DNA of 64,000 bases from JAXMHQ01 sp046346665 (GCA_046346665.1 JAXMHQ010000020.1:37687-101686), one strand, 5' to 3'; shown: positions 17,548 through 26,996, counted from the stretch's first letter. Translations and numbers: made by a program. Notes: generated from the sequence alone by a model not told the origin.

Positions 17548-17725
17548 TCAAAAAAAAGTGTTTGCGCTGGGACCCGATTTCCCGTAGGTAATGAAGTGTC
17601 GAAGGTCTGATAGCCGCGTGCGGCGAGGTAATTTCCAGTAGAGCCCGCGCAGCAGCTTCCCAACAATTCAACATTCAAAGCGTTTCGGGGATTAAGTCTC
17701 GAAACCTTCGACGGCTAAAAGCAGT

Positions 17726-18865
17726 ATGAGCACAGAACATCATAACAATAACGGGCAGGAAAGCGGGTCGGGCTACCTCGAAATCTCCGAAAAGGGATTC
17801 GGTTTCCTCCGCACCGCGCAAAACCATTTCCATCCGAAGCCCACCGACATTTTCGTCACCCCGGACACCATCAAGCGCAATTTCCTGCGGGAAGGCAGTT
17901 ACGTGGTCGGCCCCACCCAGCCGCCCCACCGCGGCACCAGCCCCCAGCTCAAAGCCGTCGAGCGCGTCAATGACATGCCGTTCGAGGAATACACCCGGGC
18001 GGTCCGGTTCGAAAACCTCACCACCATTGATCCCATCGAAAAATACCGGCTCGAAACCAGCCCCGACCTCGTGGAAACCCGCGTGATCGACCTGGTCACG
18101 CCGATCGGCAAGGGCACGCGCGGCCTCATCGTCGCCCCGCCCCGCACCGGCAAAACCACCGTTCTCAAACAGGTCGCCAACGCCATCACCGCCAACCACC
18201 CCGAAGTCCATGTGATGGTGCTGCTCATCGACGAGCGCCCCGAGGAAGTCACCGATTTCCAACGCTCGGTCAAAGCCGAAGTCGTCGCGTCGTCCAACGA
18301 CCAGGACCTCGAAACCCATGTCCGCCTCTCGCGCTTCATGATCGAACGCTGCCGGCGCATGGTGGAATCAAACAAGGACGTCTTCGTCCTGCTCGACTCC
18401 CTCACCCGCGTCGCCCGCGCCTACAACAGCGTTCACGGCGGCAGCGGCCGCACCATGACCGGCGGCGTCGACGCCCGCGCCCTCGAAATTCCCCGCAAGA
18501 TGTTCGCCTCCGCCCGCAAGATCGAAAACGGCGGCTCGCTCACCATCATCGCCACCGCCCTCGTCGACACCGGGTCGCGCATGGATGAACTCATCTTCCA
18601 GGAATTCAAAGGCACCGGTAACATGGAATTGATCCTCGACCGGAAACTGTCCGACCGACGGCTGTTCCCCGCCATCGATATTCCCAAGAGCGGCACGCGC
18701 AAGGAGGAAAAGCTGTTCCCGAAAAACCAGATCGAAGCCGTCCGCAAATTGCGCCGAACCATGGTCGACCTCAACCCGGTCGAAGCCATGGAAACCCTCG
18801 TCGCCGCGCTCAAGAAGCACAAGACGAACGACGAACTACTGGCCAAGCTCGACAAGGGCTCCTGA
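17726..18865 (+). CDS. rho: Transcription termination factor Rho
   Basis: 379 residues. The RNA-binding cold-shock-like domain (SGYLEISEKGFGFLRT, residues 14-30, then TDIFVTPDTIKRNFLREG) leads into the ATPase core. Walker A is APPRTGKTT (138-145), Walker B is VLLIDERPEEVTD, then DSLTRVARAYN and the Q-loop GGSGRTMTGGVD; the R-loop region is near SGTRKEEKL. The protein is short: the N-terminal helical part common in other Rho proteins is nearly absent, leaving only about 13 polar residues before the RNA-binding domain. It is a hexameric RNA helicase terminating untranslated transcripts. The gene is monocistronic and followed by a 9-nt-word hairpin. Confidence 0.95.
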   Translation: MSTEHHNNNGQESGSGYLEISEKGFGFLRTAQNHFHPKPTDIFVTPDTIKRNFLREGSYVVGPTQPPHRGTSPQLKAVERVNDMPFEEYTRAVRFENLTTIDPIEKYRLETSPDLVETRVIDLVTPIGKGTRGLIVAPPRTGKTTVLKQVANAITANHPEVHVMVLLIDERPEEVTDFQRSVKAEVVASSNDQDLETHVRLSRFMIERCRRMVESNKDVFVLLDSLTRVARAYNSVHGGSGRTMTGGVDARALEIPRKMFASARKIENGGSLTIIATALVDTGSRMDELIFQEFKGTGNMELILDRKLSDRRLFPAIDIPKSGTRKEEKLFPKNQIEAVRKLRRTMVDLNPVEAMETLVAALKKHKTNDELLAKLDKGS

Positions 18866-18875
18866 AATCTGAATT

Positions 18876-18952
18876 GGCCACAGAGCCACGGAGCTCCCAG
18901 AGACAGCAAACGCACTGGCATTCCGCCCTGTGACCTCTGTGCCTCTGTGGCT
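18876..18952. repeat. Word hairpin, 9-nt period
   Basis: Left arm GCCACAGAG, CCACGGAGC, TCCCAGAGA; right arm CCCTGTGAC, CTCTGTGCC, TCTGTGGCT. It starts 11 bp after the rho stop. Confidence 0.7.
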
Positions 18953-19107
18953 GAAGGAACAGGGCGACACCCGGAAACACCTTCAGAAATGCGCCGCTTT
19001 GCCGATACGCATCGCGTGGTCCTGAATCAGGGCGCCGGAACGGCGGTTCAGGATTGTTTATTGGATCGGGGCGGTCCCATTCCACCCCAGGGTTAACGGG
19101 CTGTTAC

Positions 19108-19557
19108 ATGAAAGCATTTGCCGCGGTCATCGTCCTCTCGGGTTTCCTCCTCACGTTCACCGGTTGCTCCACGTCCGGCAACAGCGCCGGGCGCAGGTTC
19201 CACGACGCCTCCTCGGTCAACGTGGTGTTGCAGTTCTCAAGCTGGGATTATACGTTCATGGTTCAACCGCGCTATGAGGACAACGGATTTCTCCAGCCCG
19301 TCCGACGGGACAACCTTCAGGACGCCCTGGGCCATTTCCAGGTCCCCCATGACACCGCGGTCGTGGTGATCGGATGGAACTACGATTCAAACCAGCTCTC
19401 GGGTGTCGTGGCGGAATGGAAACTCCTGCTGGGAAGCTGCGGATTCCGGCGCGTCGTTTTCCTGCGGTCCAATGCCTATAACAAACTCAACGGATCGCGA
19501 ATCATCGAGGACGACCTCCTCTTCAGCGAAAACGCCCAGACGGCCAGGCATTTCTGA
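19108..19557 (+). CDS. Putative lipoprotein
   Basis: 149 residues from ATG 19108, chosen because the hydrophobic signal begins directly (MKAFAAVIVLSGFLLTFTG) and ends at a lipobox Cys20. The rest (VVLQFSSWDYTFMVQPRYED..., LQDALGHFQVPHDTAVVVIGW) is not a recognised family; it looks like a small alpha/beta domain. It is followed 49 bp later by a WYL regulator. The gene is probably real because codon use matches neighbours and the signal is clean. Confidence 0.6.
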   Translation: MKAFAAVIVLSGFLLTFTGCSTSGNSAGRRFHDASSVNVVLQFSSWDYTFMVQPRYEDNGFLQPVRRDNLQDALGHFQVPHDTAVVVIGWNYDSNQLSGVVAEWKLLLGSCGFRRVVFLRSNAYNKLNGSRIIEDDLLFSENAQTARHF

Positions 19558-19606
19558 GCCGGCGCCCGGCGCCCGCCGCCTGCTTTCCCGCCCGCCCCTC
19601 GAACGG

Positions 19607-20593
19607 ATGCTGCGCATCCACCAGGCCATACAGGGCGGCAACCGCCCCAACGCCTCCACCCTCGCCCGCGAACTCGAGGTCAGCACCAAGTCCATCCACC
19701 GCGACATCGAGTTCATGCGCGACCGCCTCGAACTCCCCGTCGAATACGACCCCGCCCGATTCGGCTACTTCTACGCCGGCGAAGTCAACGCCTTCCCCAC
19801 CCTGCAGATCACCGAAGGCGAATTGTTCGCCCTGCTTGTCGCCGAAAAAGCCCTCCAGCAATACCGCGGCACCAGCTTCGAACGCCCCCTGCTCAGCGCC
19901 ATCCGCAAGATGGAACAATCCCTCCCCGATACCATCTCGCTCAACCTGGCCGAGCTGGAACAATCCATCTCCTTCCGCACCCGCGCCGAGCCCGTGCTCG
20001 ATCTCCAGGTCTTCGACACGCTCGCCAAGGCCACCAGCCGGCGACACCAGATCGAATTCGATTACCGCAAACCCGGCAGCCCCAAGCCGGAATCCCGGAC
20101 CGTCGATCCCTATCACCTCGCCAATATCAATGGCGAATGGTACCTGTTCGGATTCGACCACTGGCGCCAGGATCTTCGCACGTTCAACCCGGCCCGCATC
20201 CGCAACGTCCGTCTCACCGGGAAGTCGTTCGAAAAACCCGGAAATTTCTCCCTCGAAGATCGCCTCCGCCACAGCTTCGGCGTTTATTCGGGCAAAAACC
20301 GCCACAAAGTCGTCATCCGCTTCTCCCCCCGCGCGGCCGATTATATCCGTGAGAAAAAATGGCACGGCTCGCAGAAACTCAAGGATCTCCCCGGCGGCGC
20401 CGTGGAGTTGCAGCTTGAACTGTCCAGCCTCTCCGAAGTCCGCCGCTGGATCCTGAGCTGGGAAGGCGAAGCAGTCCCCATCGCTCCGCCCGAACTCGTT
20501 GATTCCTACCGCGAAACCGCCAGGCGCATTCTGCGCAGCGAGGCAAATGGACTGCCCGGGGTCCCCCGCCCCGCCGGGGCAAGGAAGCATTGA
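19607..20593 (+). CDS. WYL-domain transcriptional regulator (DeoR/YafY type)
   Basis: About 328 residues if ATG 19607 is used (MLRIHQAIQGGNRPNASTLA). The true start may be a few codons upstream at a rare codon, since the homologous N-terminus normally reads SRPPLERM. The HTH is at about 1-50 (ASTLARELEVSTKSIHRDIEFMRDR). The WYL domain is in the middle, with VDPYHLANINGEWYLFGFDH, followed by a C-terminal WCX-like part (HKVVIRFSPRAADYIREKKW). WYL proteins sense nucleotides or related ligands and control DNA repair, defence or metabolic genes. Its own target is not visible. Confidence 0.8.
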   Translation: MLRIHQAIQGGNRPNASTLARELEVSTKSIHRDIEFMRDRLELPVEYDPARFGYFYAGEVNAFPTLQITEGELFALLVAEKALQQYRGTSFERPLLSAIRKMEQSLPDTISLNLAELEQSISFRTRAEPVLDLQVFDTLAKATSRRHQIEFDYRKPGSPKPESRTVDPYHLANINGEWYLFGFDHWRQDLRTFNPARIRNVRLTGKSFEKPGNFSLEDRLRHSFGVYSGKNRHKVVIRFSPRAADYIREKKWHGSQKLKDLPGGAVELQLELSSLSEVRRWILSWEGEAVPIAPPELVDSYRETARRILRSEANGLPGVPRPAGARKH

Positions 20594-20740
20594 TTTTTCG
20601 AGTTGCGCCGCTGGACGCGGCGCGGTCGGCGCAGCGCGCCGTCCCTGCCGCCGAATTCGATGCGTCAGCCCTGACCACCACCGGCCCACCCCTTGAACAT
20701 CATCGGAAAGCAGGTATTGTTTTGAAGTTCGGACCAGCTC

Positions 20741-21607
<867 letters not shown>

Positions 21608-21620
21608 TCCCCGCAGAGTC

Positions 21621-21682
21621 TGGGACGCCGGGGACGGCGTCCCTCCCGTCGCTGGGAGGGCCGGCGTCCTCGCCGGCCCCAT
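21621..21682. repeat. GGGACGGCG-type dispersed repeat
   Basis: GGGACGGCGTCCCTCCC and TGGGAGGGCCGGCGTCC form an inverted pair, matching the element at 17461-17547. It starts 13 bp after the pseudopilin stop. Confidence 0.65.
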
Positions 21683-21763
21683 TTGCGAATCCGGGGGCGG
21701 CTGGGAAGCCGCTTTCCACTTGCGCTCCAACCCGCCCCGCTTTATCTGTTTTCCGCTCAATCT

Positions 21764-22939
21764 ATGAATTATAAGATCTCTCAACGCGCGGCATCCCTCA
21801 GCCCTTCCCTGACCCTGGCGATCGATTCCAAAGCCAAACAGATGAAGGCGGAAGGACAGGACGTCGTTGGATTCGGGGCGGGAGAACCCGATTTCGACAC
21901 GCCGCAACACATCAAGGATGCGGCGGCCAAGGCGCTGGCAGACGGATTCACCAAGTACACTCCCGCGAGCGGCATCCCGGAATTGCGGCAGGCGATTGCC
22001 GACAAACACAAGCGCGAAAACGGCCTGGTCTACAAGCCGTCCCAGATCATTGTCTCCTGCGGCGGCAAACATTCCTGCTACAACGTCATCCTCGCCACCT
22101 GCCAGGAAGGCGATGAAGTCATCATCCCCGCACCTTATTGGCTGAGCTATCCCGAAATGGTCAAGCTGGCCGGCGCCAAACCCGTCATTCTCGAAACCAC
22201 GGACAAAACCGAATTCAAGATGACGCCCGACCAACTGCGCGCGGCGATCACTCCCCGCACCCGGCTGCTCGTCCTGAATTCCCCCAGCAACCCGACCGGT
22301 TCGGTTTACACGCCCGAGGAAATCAAGGCCATCGGCGACATTTGCGTGGAGAAAAACGTCCTCATCATGAGCGACGAAATCTACGAGCACCTGCTGTATG
22401 ATGGCGCGAAGCACAAGAGCGTCGCCAGCTTTTCGCCCGCGCACCAGGAACACACGATCGTGGTGCATGGATTTGCCAAGGCGTGGAGCATGACCGGCTG
22501 GCGGCTCGGCTGGTGCGCCGCGCCCGAACCCATCGCCAAGGCCATCGACGCCATCCAGAGCCACAGCACCAGCAATCCGACAAGCTTCGCCCAAAAAGGC
22601 GGCGTGGCCGCCTTAACCGGCCCGCAGGATCACCTGCCGAAATGGCTGGCGGAATTCTCCAAGCGCCGCGAATTCGCGTGGAAAAAGCTGAACAGCATTC
22701 CCGGCATCTCCTGCGTGAATGCCAAGGGCGCCTTCTACCTGTTCCCGAATATTGCCAAGACCGGCCTTAAATCAGCCGATTTCTGCGCGAAACTCCTGGA
22801 AAGCCAGAAGGTTGCCGCCGTCCCCGGCATCGCCTTCGGCGCAGACGATTACCTCCGCATCAGCTACGCCACCAGCATGGCGAACATCGAAAAAGGCCTC
22901 GACCGCCTTGATCAATTCGTCCGCGGCCTGAAAAGCTGA
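21764..22939 (+). CDS. Class I pyridoxal-phosphate aminotransferase, aspartate aminotransferase type
   Basis: 391 residues from ATG 21764 (MNYKISQRAASLSPSLTLAI). Conserved parts are GAGEPDFDTPQHIKDAA, TKYTPASGIPELRQAIA, SNPTGSVY, and MSDEIYEHLLYDG with the PLP-binding Asp-Tyr. The Schiff-base lysine is in GFAKAWSMTGWRLGW, and the C-terminal arginine is in YLRISYATS. This set fits the AspB/thermophilic AspAT subgroup, which transfers amino groups between aspartate and 2-oxoglutarate, sometimes also prephenate. It is cytoplasmic and monocistronic, followed by a composite repeat. Confidence 0.9.
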   Translation: MNYKISQRAASLSPSLTLAIDSKAKQMKAEGQDVVGFGAGEPDFDTPQHIKDAAAKALADGFTKYTPASGIPELRQAIADKHKRENGLVYKPSQIIVSCGGKHSCYNVILATCQEGDEVIIPAPYWLSYPEMVKLAGAKPVILETTDKTEFKMTPDQLRAAITPRTRLLVLNSPSNPTGSVYTPEEIKAIGDICVEKNVLIMSDEIYEHLLYDGAKHKSVASFSPAHQEHTIVVHGFAKAWSMTGWRLGWCAAPEPIAKAIDAIQSHSTSNPTSFAQKGGVAALTGPQDHLPKWLAEFSKRREFAWKKLNSIPGISCVNAKGAFYLFPNIAKTGLKSADFCAKLLESQKVAAVPGIAFGADDYLRISYATSMANIEKGLDRLDQFVRGLKS

Positions 22940-22943
22940 TTTC

Positions 22944-23031
22944 AGTGCGGAGCGCGGAATGCGGAGTGCGGAATCCTTTGACGCCGCGTTCAAAAGGCAG
23001 GCCTGGGTGGGGCGAGACTCCGTCGAGCCCT
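22944..23031 (+). repeat. Half-composite element: 7-nt words + 25-bp motif
   Basis: AGTGCGG, AGCGCGG, AATGCGG, AGTGCGG, then GACGCCGCGTTCAAAAGGC, GGCCTG and the 25-bp motif (23007-23031). Same order as 17327-17451; begins 5 bp after the aminotransferase stop. Confidence 0.75.
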
Positions 23032-23069
23032 GACATGACCGGGAGTTGTCCCCGACTCAAGCATCCCGG

Positions 23070-23100
23070 TCTTTCGTCCTTTTCGTCCCTTTTGTCCTTA
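23070..23100. repeat. Short word repeat
   Basis: GTCTTTC, GTCCTTTTC, GTCCCTTTT, GTCCTTA: a pyrimidine-rich run of GTCC(C)TTT words without a clear partner arm. Confidence 0.5.
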
Positions 23101-23113
23101 TTGGCCCCTCCGA

Positions 23114-23141
23114 TTGACTTGCCCCCGGCCCGCCTTTAACT
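23114..23141 (+). promoter_or_regulatory. Putative promoter for the fumarase genes
   Basis: TTGACT, 16-bp GC-rich spacer, TTAACT. The start codon at 23150 lies 8 nt further on, again close to leaderless. Confidence 0.35.
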
Positions 23142-23149
23142 TGCGCCCG

Positions 23150-24028
23150 ATGAACGCCCTGCAACCGTCGCTGCTCGAACTCATTCGCCGGACTTCCGCG
23201 GAGATCCCGGACGACGTCCACCGCGCCATTGTCGGCGCCCTCGAACGCGAAAAGCAGGGTTCCATCGCCGAAAACGCGATGAAGATCATCGACCAGAACA
23301 TCGCCCTCGCCAAAAACAAATCCCAGCCCATCTGCCAGGACACGGGCAGCATCATTTTCTACGTCGACTGCCCGGTGGGCTTCGACCAGATCGAGTTCGA
23401 AGAGGCGGCTCGGGCCGCCGTGAAGCAGGCGACGCAAAAAGGTTATCTCCGGCAAAATTCCGTCGATTCGCTTACCGGCAAGAACGACGGCACCAATCTA
23501 GGGCCCGGTTCGCCAATCGTCCATTTCCACCAGCACCGGTCCCCGGAAATCGAGGTGCGCCTGGTCCTGAAAGGCGGCGGTTGCGAAAATGTCGGGGCGC
23601 AATATTCCCTTCCGAACGAGAAGCTCAAGGCCAACCGTGACCTCGACGGCTGCCGCCGAGTCATTCTCGACGCCGTCCTGCAGGCGCAGGGCAAAGGCTG
23701 CGGCCCGGGCATCCTCGGCATCTGCATCGGGGGCGACCGCGCCACCGGCTACGAACATTCCAAGCAGATGCTCCTCCGTAAACTGGACGACCGCAATTCG
23801 CATCCGGACCTGGACAAGCTCGAGCAGGACATCGTGGAGACGTCGAACAAACTCGGGATCGGCCCGATGGGTTTCGGCGGCAAGACCACCTTGCTGGGCG
23901 CGAAGATCGGCGTGTTGAATCGTCTGCCCGCCTCCTTTTTCGTCAGCATCAGCTACATGTGCTGGGCCTATCGCCGCCAGGGCGTCACACTCGATTCCAC
24001 CGGCGCCATCACCCGCTGGCTGTATTAA
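23150..24028 (+). CDS. Class I (4Fe-4S) fumarate hydratase/L-tartrate dehydratase, alpha subunit
   Basis: 292 residues from ATG 23150 (MNALQPSLLELIRRTSAEIP). It carries the iron-sulfur part: Cys in QPICQDTGSIIF, then GCGPGILGICIGGDRATGYEHSK, which gives the further cluster ligands. GPMGFGGKTTLLGAKIG and PASFFVSISYMCWAYRR are typical of the alpha half of class I fumarases. It interconverts fumarate and malate in the TCA cycle; tartrate dehydratase cannot be excluded from sequence. The beta subunit follows at 24083. The enzyme should be oxygen-sensitive. Confidence 0.9.
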   Translation: MNALQPSLLELIRRTSAEIPDDVHRAIVGALEREKQGSIAENAMKIIDQNIALAKNKSQPICQDTGSIIFYVDCPVGFDQIEFEEAARAAVKQATQKGYLRQNSVDSLTGKNDGTNLGPGSPIVHFHQHRSPEIEVRLVLKGGGCENVGAQYSLPNEKLKANRDLDGCRRVILDAVLQAQGKGCGPGILGICIGGDRATGYEHSKQMLLRKLDDRNSHPDLDKLEQDIVETSNKLGIGPMGFGGKTTLLGAKIGVLNRLPASFFVSISYMCWAYRRQGVTLDSTGAITRWLY

Positions 24029-24073
24029 ACTCTTAAACGCTTAAACTCTCAAACTCCTAAACTCCTAAACTCC
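24025..24073. repeat. 8-nt-word repeat between the two fumarase genes
   Basis: Words CTTAAACG, CTTAAACT, CTCAAACT, CCTAAACT, CCTAAACT follow the alpha stop codon directly and fill the 54-bp gap to the beta subunit. The matching inverted words lie after the beta gene (24661-24775). Confidence 0.75.
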
Positions 24074-24082
24074 CTCACTGTC

Positions 24083-24658
24083 ATGCTCCGCCTGAAAACC
24101 CCCATCAGCGAGGCCGCCATCCGCGCACTGAAAGTCGGTGATGAAGTCGAAATCACCGGAACACTGTTCACCGGCCGCGATGCGGTTCACAAGTATTTGC
24201 ACGAAGGCGGACAACTCCCGCCCGAGGTGAAGCTTCGCGAGGGGGTGCTCTACCATTGCGGCCCGGTCGTGATCAAGGATGACCAGGGACGCTGGAAATG
24301 CACCGCGGCCGGACCCACCACGTCCATCCGGGAAGAGCCTTACCAGTGGCAGGTGATCCGCGATTTGCATTTGCGCGCGGTGATCGGAAAGGGCGGCATG
24401 GGCCAACGCACGCTGGCCGCCTGCAAAGAACACGGCTGCGTCTATCTCCACGCCATCGGCGGCGCCGCCCAGGTGCTCGCGGAACGCATTCAAAAGGTCA
24501 GCAACGTCTACATGATGGACAAATTCGGCGCCCCCGAAGCCATCTGGGAATTCCAGGTCGAATCCTTCCCGGCGGTCGTCACCATGGATTCTCACGGCCG
24601 ATCCCTTCACCAGGACGTTTTTGCCGCCAGCCAGGCCGAGCTCGCCAAACACCTCTGA
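24083..24658 (+). CDS. Class I fumarate hydratase/L-tartrate dehydratase, beta subunit
   Basis: 191 residues (MLRLKTPISEAAIRALKVGD). FTGRDAVHKYL, YHCGPVV, AAGPTTSIRE, VIGKGGMG and CVYLHAIGGAA are the standard signatures of the C-terminal half of FumA or of the TtdB-type subunit. FGAPEAIWEFQVESFPAVVTMDSHG closes the active site. Together with 23150-24028 it forms one heteromeric enzyme. A word repeat sits in the 54-bp gap between the two genes, yet equal expression would be expected, so the repeat cannot be a full terminator. Confidence 0.9.
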   Translation: MLRLKTPISEAAIRALKVGDEVEITGTLFTGRDAVHKYLHEGGQLPPEVKLREGVLYHCGPVVIKDDQGRWKCTAAGPTTSIREEPYQWQVIRDLHLRAVIGKGGMGQRTLAACKEHGCVYLHAIGGAAQVLAERIQKVSNVYMMDKFGAPEAIWEFQVESFPAVVTMDSHGRSLHQDVFAASQAELAKHL

Positions 24659-24660
24659 AC

Positions 24661-24775
24661 AGTTTCAGAGTTTAAGAGTTTAGGAGTTTAAGAGGTCAGG
24701 TGCGTGTCGAACTGCCGGCAGGTTCTTAAATTCCCAAACTCTCAAACTCCTAAGCTCTTAAACTCGTTAACTTTC
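24661..24775. repeat. Word hairpin, 8-nt period
   Basis: Left arm AGAGTTTA, AGAGTTTA, GGAGTTTA; right arm CTCTCAAA, CTCCTAAG, CTCTTAAA, CTC. A short palindrome CTGCCGGCAG lies in the loop. It starts 3 bp after the beta stop. Confidence 0.8.
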
Positions 24776-24881
24776 TGCCGTGTTGCTTTCCCGCCAAAAT
24801 CAGTTAATCTAACACTGTCGGGCTCCGGTGGCACAGCCGGGGCGAAACGTGAACCAAAACCAAACCGGAAGGAACACGGCC

Positions 24882-25256
24882 ATGGCATTCCTCTATCATG
24901 TTAAACAGGACGGTTCGCAGGCGGACTGCTGGGTGGTCGGGGAGAAACCGCTTGTTCTGGGACGGGGCGACAGCGCGGATGCTTACGTTGAAGACGACGC
25001 CCTGTCGCGCAGCCACTTCCTCATCGTGCGGGAAAAGCAGGAGTATTTCCTGATCGATCTTCACTCCGCGAATGGCGTTTGGGTCAACGGCCAGCGCGTC
25101 ACCGCCCGGCGACTGGGTTCCCGCGAATTCATCCAGGCGGGCGATTCCACTTTCTGCTTCTCCACCGAACCCGTCACTACCGAAGTTCTGATGTCGGCCT
25201 GGATGCTGCCAGCCATCGCCGCCCTCCCGCAGGTAAAGGCAGAAGGCAGGGCGTAG
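24882..25256 (+). CDS. FHA-domain protein
   Basis: 124 residues from ATG 24882, preceded by GGAAGGAAC as a possible ribosome-binding site. It is almost entirely a single FHA domain, which binds phosphothreonine peptides. Gly-Arg-Gly of LVLGRGDS, the SRSH motif (ALSRSHFLIV) and SANGVWVNG (Asn-Gly in place of the more usual NGT) are all present. No other domain. The tail ends KAEGRA, coded by the AAAGGCAGAAGGC word that also forms the end of the next gene. Its kinase partner is not in the window. Confidence 0.8.
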   Translation: MAFLYHVKQDGSQADCWVVGEKPLVLGRGDSADAYVEDDALSRSHFLIVREKQEYFLIDLHSANGVWVNGQRVTARRLGSREFIQAGDSTFCFSTEPVTTEVLMSAWMLPAIAALPQVKAEGRA

Positions 25257-25270
25257 CAAATAAAAGAGCC

Positions 25271-25420
25271 GGTGGGACGAGATTCGAGCCCTGACCTGCT
25301 GTGAGGATTGTTGGATCCATGGATTTATGGATTATTGGATGGCTTCCGCGCGACAATCTTCCCATTTATCCAATAATCCAATAATCCGATTTCGAGGGCT
25401 CGACGGAGTCTCGCCGCACC
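25271..25420. repeat. Composite element: inverted 25-bp motifs around a word hairpin
   Basis: The left end GGTGGGACGAGATTCGAGCC (25271-25292) is a worn copy of the 25-bp motif. The right end (25395-25419) is the motif inverted, AGGGCTCGACGGAGTCTCGC. Inside, 25306-25345 has ATGGATTTATGGATTATTGG and 25362-25388 has TTATCCAATAATCCAATAAT, reverse complements built of 7-8-nt words. Same design as 11601-11769 with different words. Confidence 0.7.
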
Positions 25421-25436
25421 GCTTAGACTGCCGGCA

Positions 25437-26996
25437 ATGCCCGACATCGTTCTTGCCACGCTGAACGCGAAATATATCCACGCGTCCTTCGGGCTCCGCT
25501 GTCTCCGCGCCAACCTTGGCCCGCTCCGCTCCCAAAGCGCCATCGTCGAATTCGAAATTTCGCAGCGCCCGGTCGACATCGTCGAAAAACTCCTGCAGCA
25601 GAACCCCCGCATCATCGGGTTCGGCGTGTACATCTGGAACACCCGCCCGACCATCGAAGTCGTCGCCCTGCTTAAGCGCCTGCGCCCGGACATCCGCATC
25701 GTCCTGGGCGGACCGGAAGTCAGCCACGAAACCGAAGTCCAGCCGGCGGTTCAACTGGCGGACCACGTCGTCACGGGCGAAGGGGATCTCAAGTTTGCCG
25801 AACTTTGCCGGTCGTTGCTGGCGCCGGATTCCGACACGCGACCGGCCCCGGCCAGGATCCTGGCCGCGGAACCGCCCGCGCTGGACCAGCTCGCGCTGCC
25901 TTACGACGAATACACCGACGACGACCTCCAACACCGCGTCGTTTACGTGGAAGCCTCGCGCGGTTGCCCGTTCACCTGCGAATTCTGCCTGTCGTCGCTC
26001 GACGTTCCCGTCCGCCAGGCCCCGCTGCCGGCGTTCCTGGAATCCATGCAACGCCTCCTGGACCGCGGCCTCCGCCAGTTCAAATTCGTCGACCGCACCT
26101 TCAACCTGAATATCCGCACGAGCCGCGCCATCCTCGAATTCTTCCTGGAGCGGCATCGGCCGGGACAGTTCTATCATTTCGAAATGATCCCCGACCGGCT
26201 CCCGGAGGCGCTCCGCGAAATCCTCGTGAAATTTCCGCCGGGCTCGCTCCAGTTCGAAGTCGGCATCCAGACCTTCGATCCCGAGGTCGGGGCGCGGATC
26301 CAGCGGCGGCAGGATTACGCCGCGTTGGAGGACAATTTCCGATTTCTCCGCGAGCACACGGGGGTGCACCTGCACGCGGACCTGATCGCCGGGTTGCCGG
26401 GGGAGAGCTTCGAAGGATTCGGCGCCGGCTTCGACCGGCTGATCGGCCTGCGTCCGCATGAAATCCAGGTGGGCATTCTCAAGCGGCTGCGCGGCACGCC
26501 CATCGTGCGCCACGACGCGGAATGGCGGATGGTCTACAACCCGGAACCGCCGTATGAGATTCTTCAAAACAGTCTCCTGGACTTCCGCCAAGTGCAGCGG
26601 CTGCGTCGATTTGCCCGCTACTGGGACCTGGTCGGGAACAGCGGGAATTTCCTGGAGACCACTCCCCGGCTCTGGCAGCAGGGCGCCTCGCCGTTCCAGC
26701 GGTTCCTCGAATTCAGCGACTGGCTTTACGAACGGGTTCGCAGGACCGACGGCATTGCGCTGGAACGATTGATGGAATTGCTTTTCGAATTCCTGACGAG
26801 CCGGCTGGGCCAGGAGCCGGCGGCTGCGGCAGCCGGGATGGCGGCCGATTACCAACGCGGCGGCCGGCGGGATCCGCCCCGTTTTCTGCGGCCCCACCTG
26901 CCCGAGGAGGCCGGCCGGGGCGCCGCTCCCGTACGAAAAACCGGATTACCCAAACGCCAGGCAAGACATGCCACAAAGGCAGAAGGCGGAATGTAG
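25437..26996 (+). CDS. B12-binding-domain radical SAM protein (DUF4080-type)
   Basis: 519 residues. The N-terminal cobalamin-binding-like domain (about 1-130) starts MPDIVLATLNAKYIHASFGL and has IIGFGVYIWN and VLGGPEVSHE. The radical SAM core has the cluster motif Cys177-x3-Cys181-x2-Cys184 in GCPFTCEFCLSSLDV, then FKFVDRTFNLN and LQFEVGIQTF. The C-terminal 190 residues match the extension usual in this family. The reaction is unknown; by family it uses a 5-deoxyadenosyl radical and perhaps B12 to modify a small molecule or RNA. The start at 25437 follows a -10-like TAGACT by 7 nt. The tail ends TKAEGGM inside a word repeat, so the last ~10 residues are probably not conserved. Confidence 0.85.
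   Translation: MPDIVLATLNAKYIHASFGLRCLRANLGPLRSQSAIVEFEISQRPVDIVEKLLQQNPRIIGFGVYIWNTRPTIEVVALLKRLRPDIRIVLGGPEVSHETEVQPAVQLADHVVTGEGDLKFAELCRSLLAPDSDTRPAPARILAAEPPALDQLALPYDEYTDDDLQHRVVYVEASRGCPFTCEFCLSSLDVPVRQAPLPAFLESMQRLLDRGLRQFKFVDRTFNLNIRTSRAILEFFLERHRPGQFYHFEMIPDRLPEALREILVKFPPGSLQFEVGIQTFDPEVGARIQRRQDYAALEDNFRFLREHTGVHLHADLIAGLPGESFEGFGAGFDRLIGLRPHEIQVGILKRLRGTPIVRHDAEWRMVYNPEPPYEILQNSLLDFRQVQRLRRFARYWDLVGNSGNFLETTPRLWQQGASPFQRFLEFSDWLYERVRRTDGIALERLMELLFEFLTSRLGQEPAAAAAGMAADYQRGGRRDPPRFLRPHLPEEAGRGAAPVRKTGLPKRQARHATKAEGGM

Larger units (their letters stand above)
17323..17725. other. 403-bp intergenic space holding repeats and the rho leader
   Basis: In order: a composite word repeat ending in the 25-bp motif (17327-17451), an inverted GGGACGGCG-type element (17461-17547), and about 178 bp of unique sequence before rho. 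The last part could be a transcribed leader for Rho autoregulation, but no specific structure is recognised. Confidence 0.6.

Noticed and set aside
24661..24775. CRISPR array or tRNA-like structure in the word repeats
   Set aside because: Words are 8 nt with no spacers, and arms are self-complementary; no tRNA arms or TTCGA loop.
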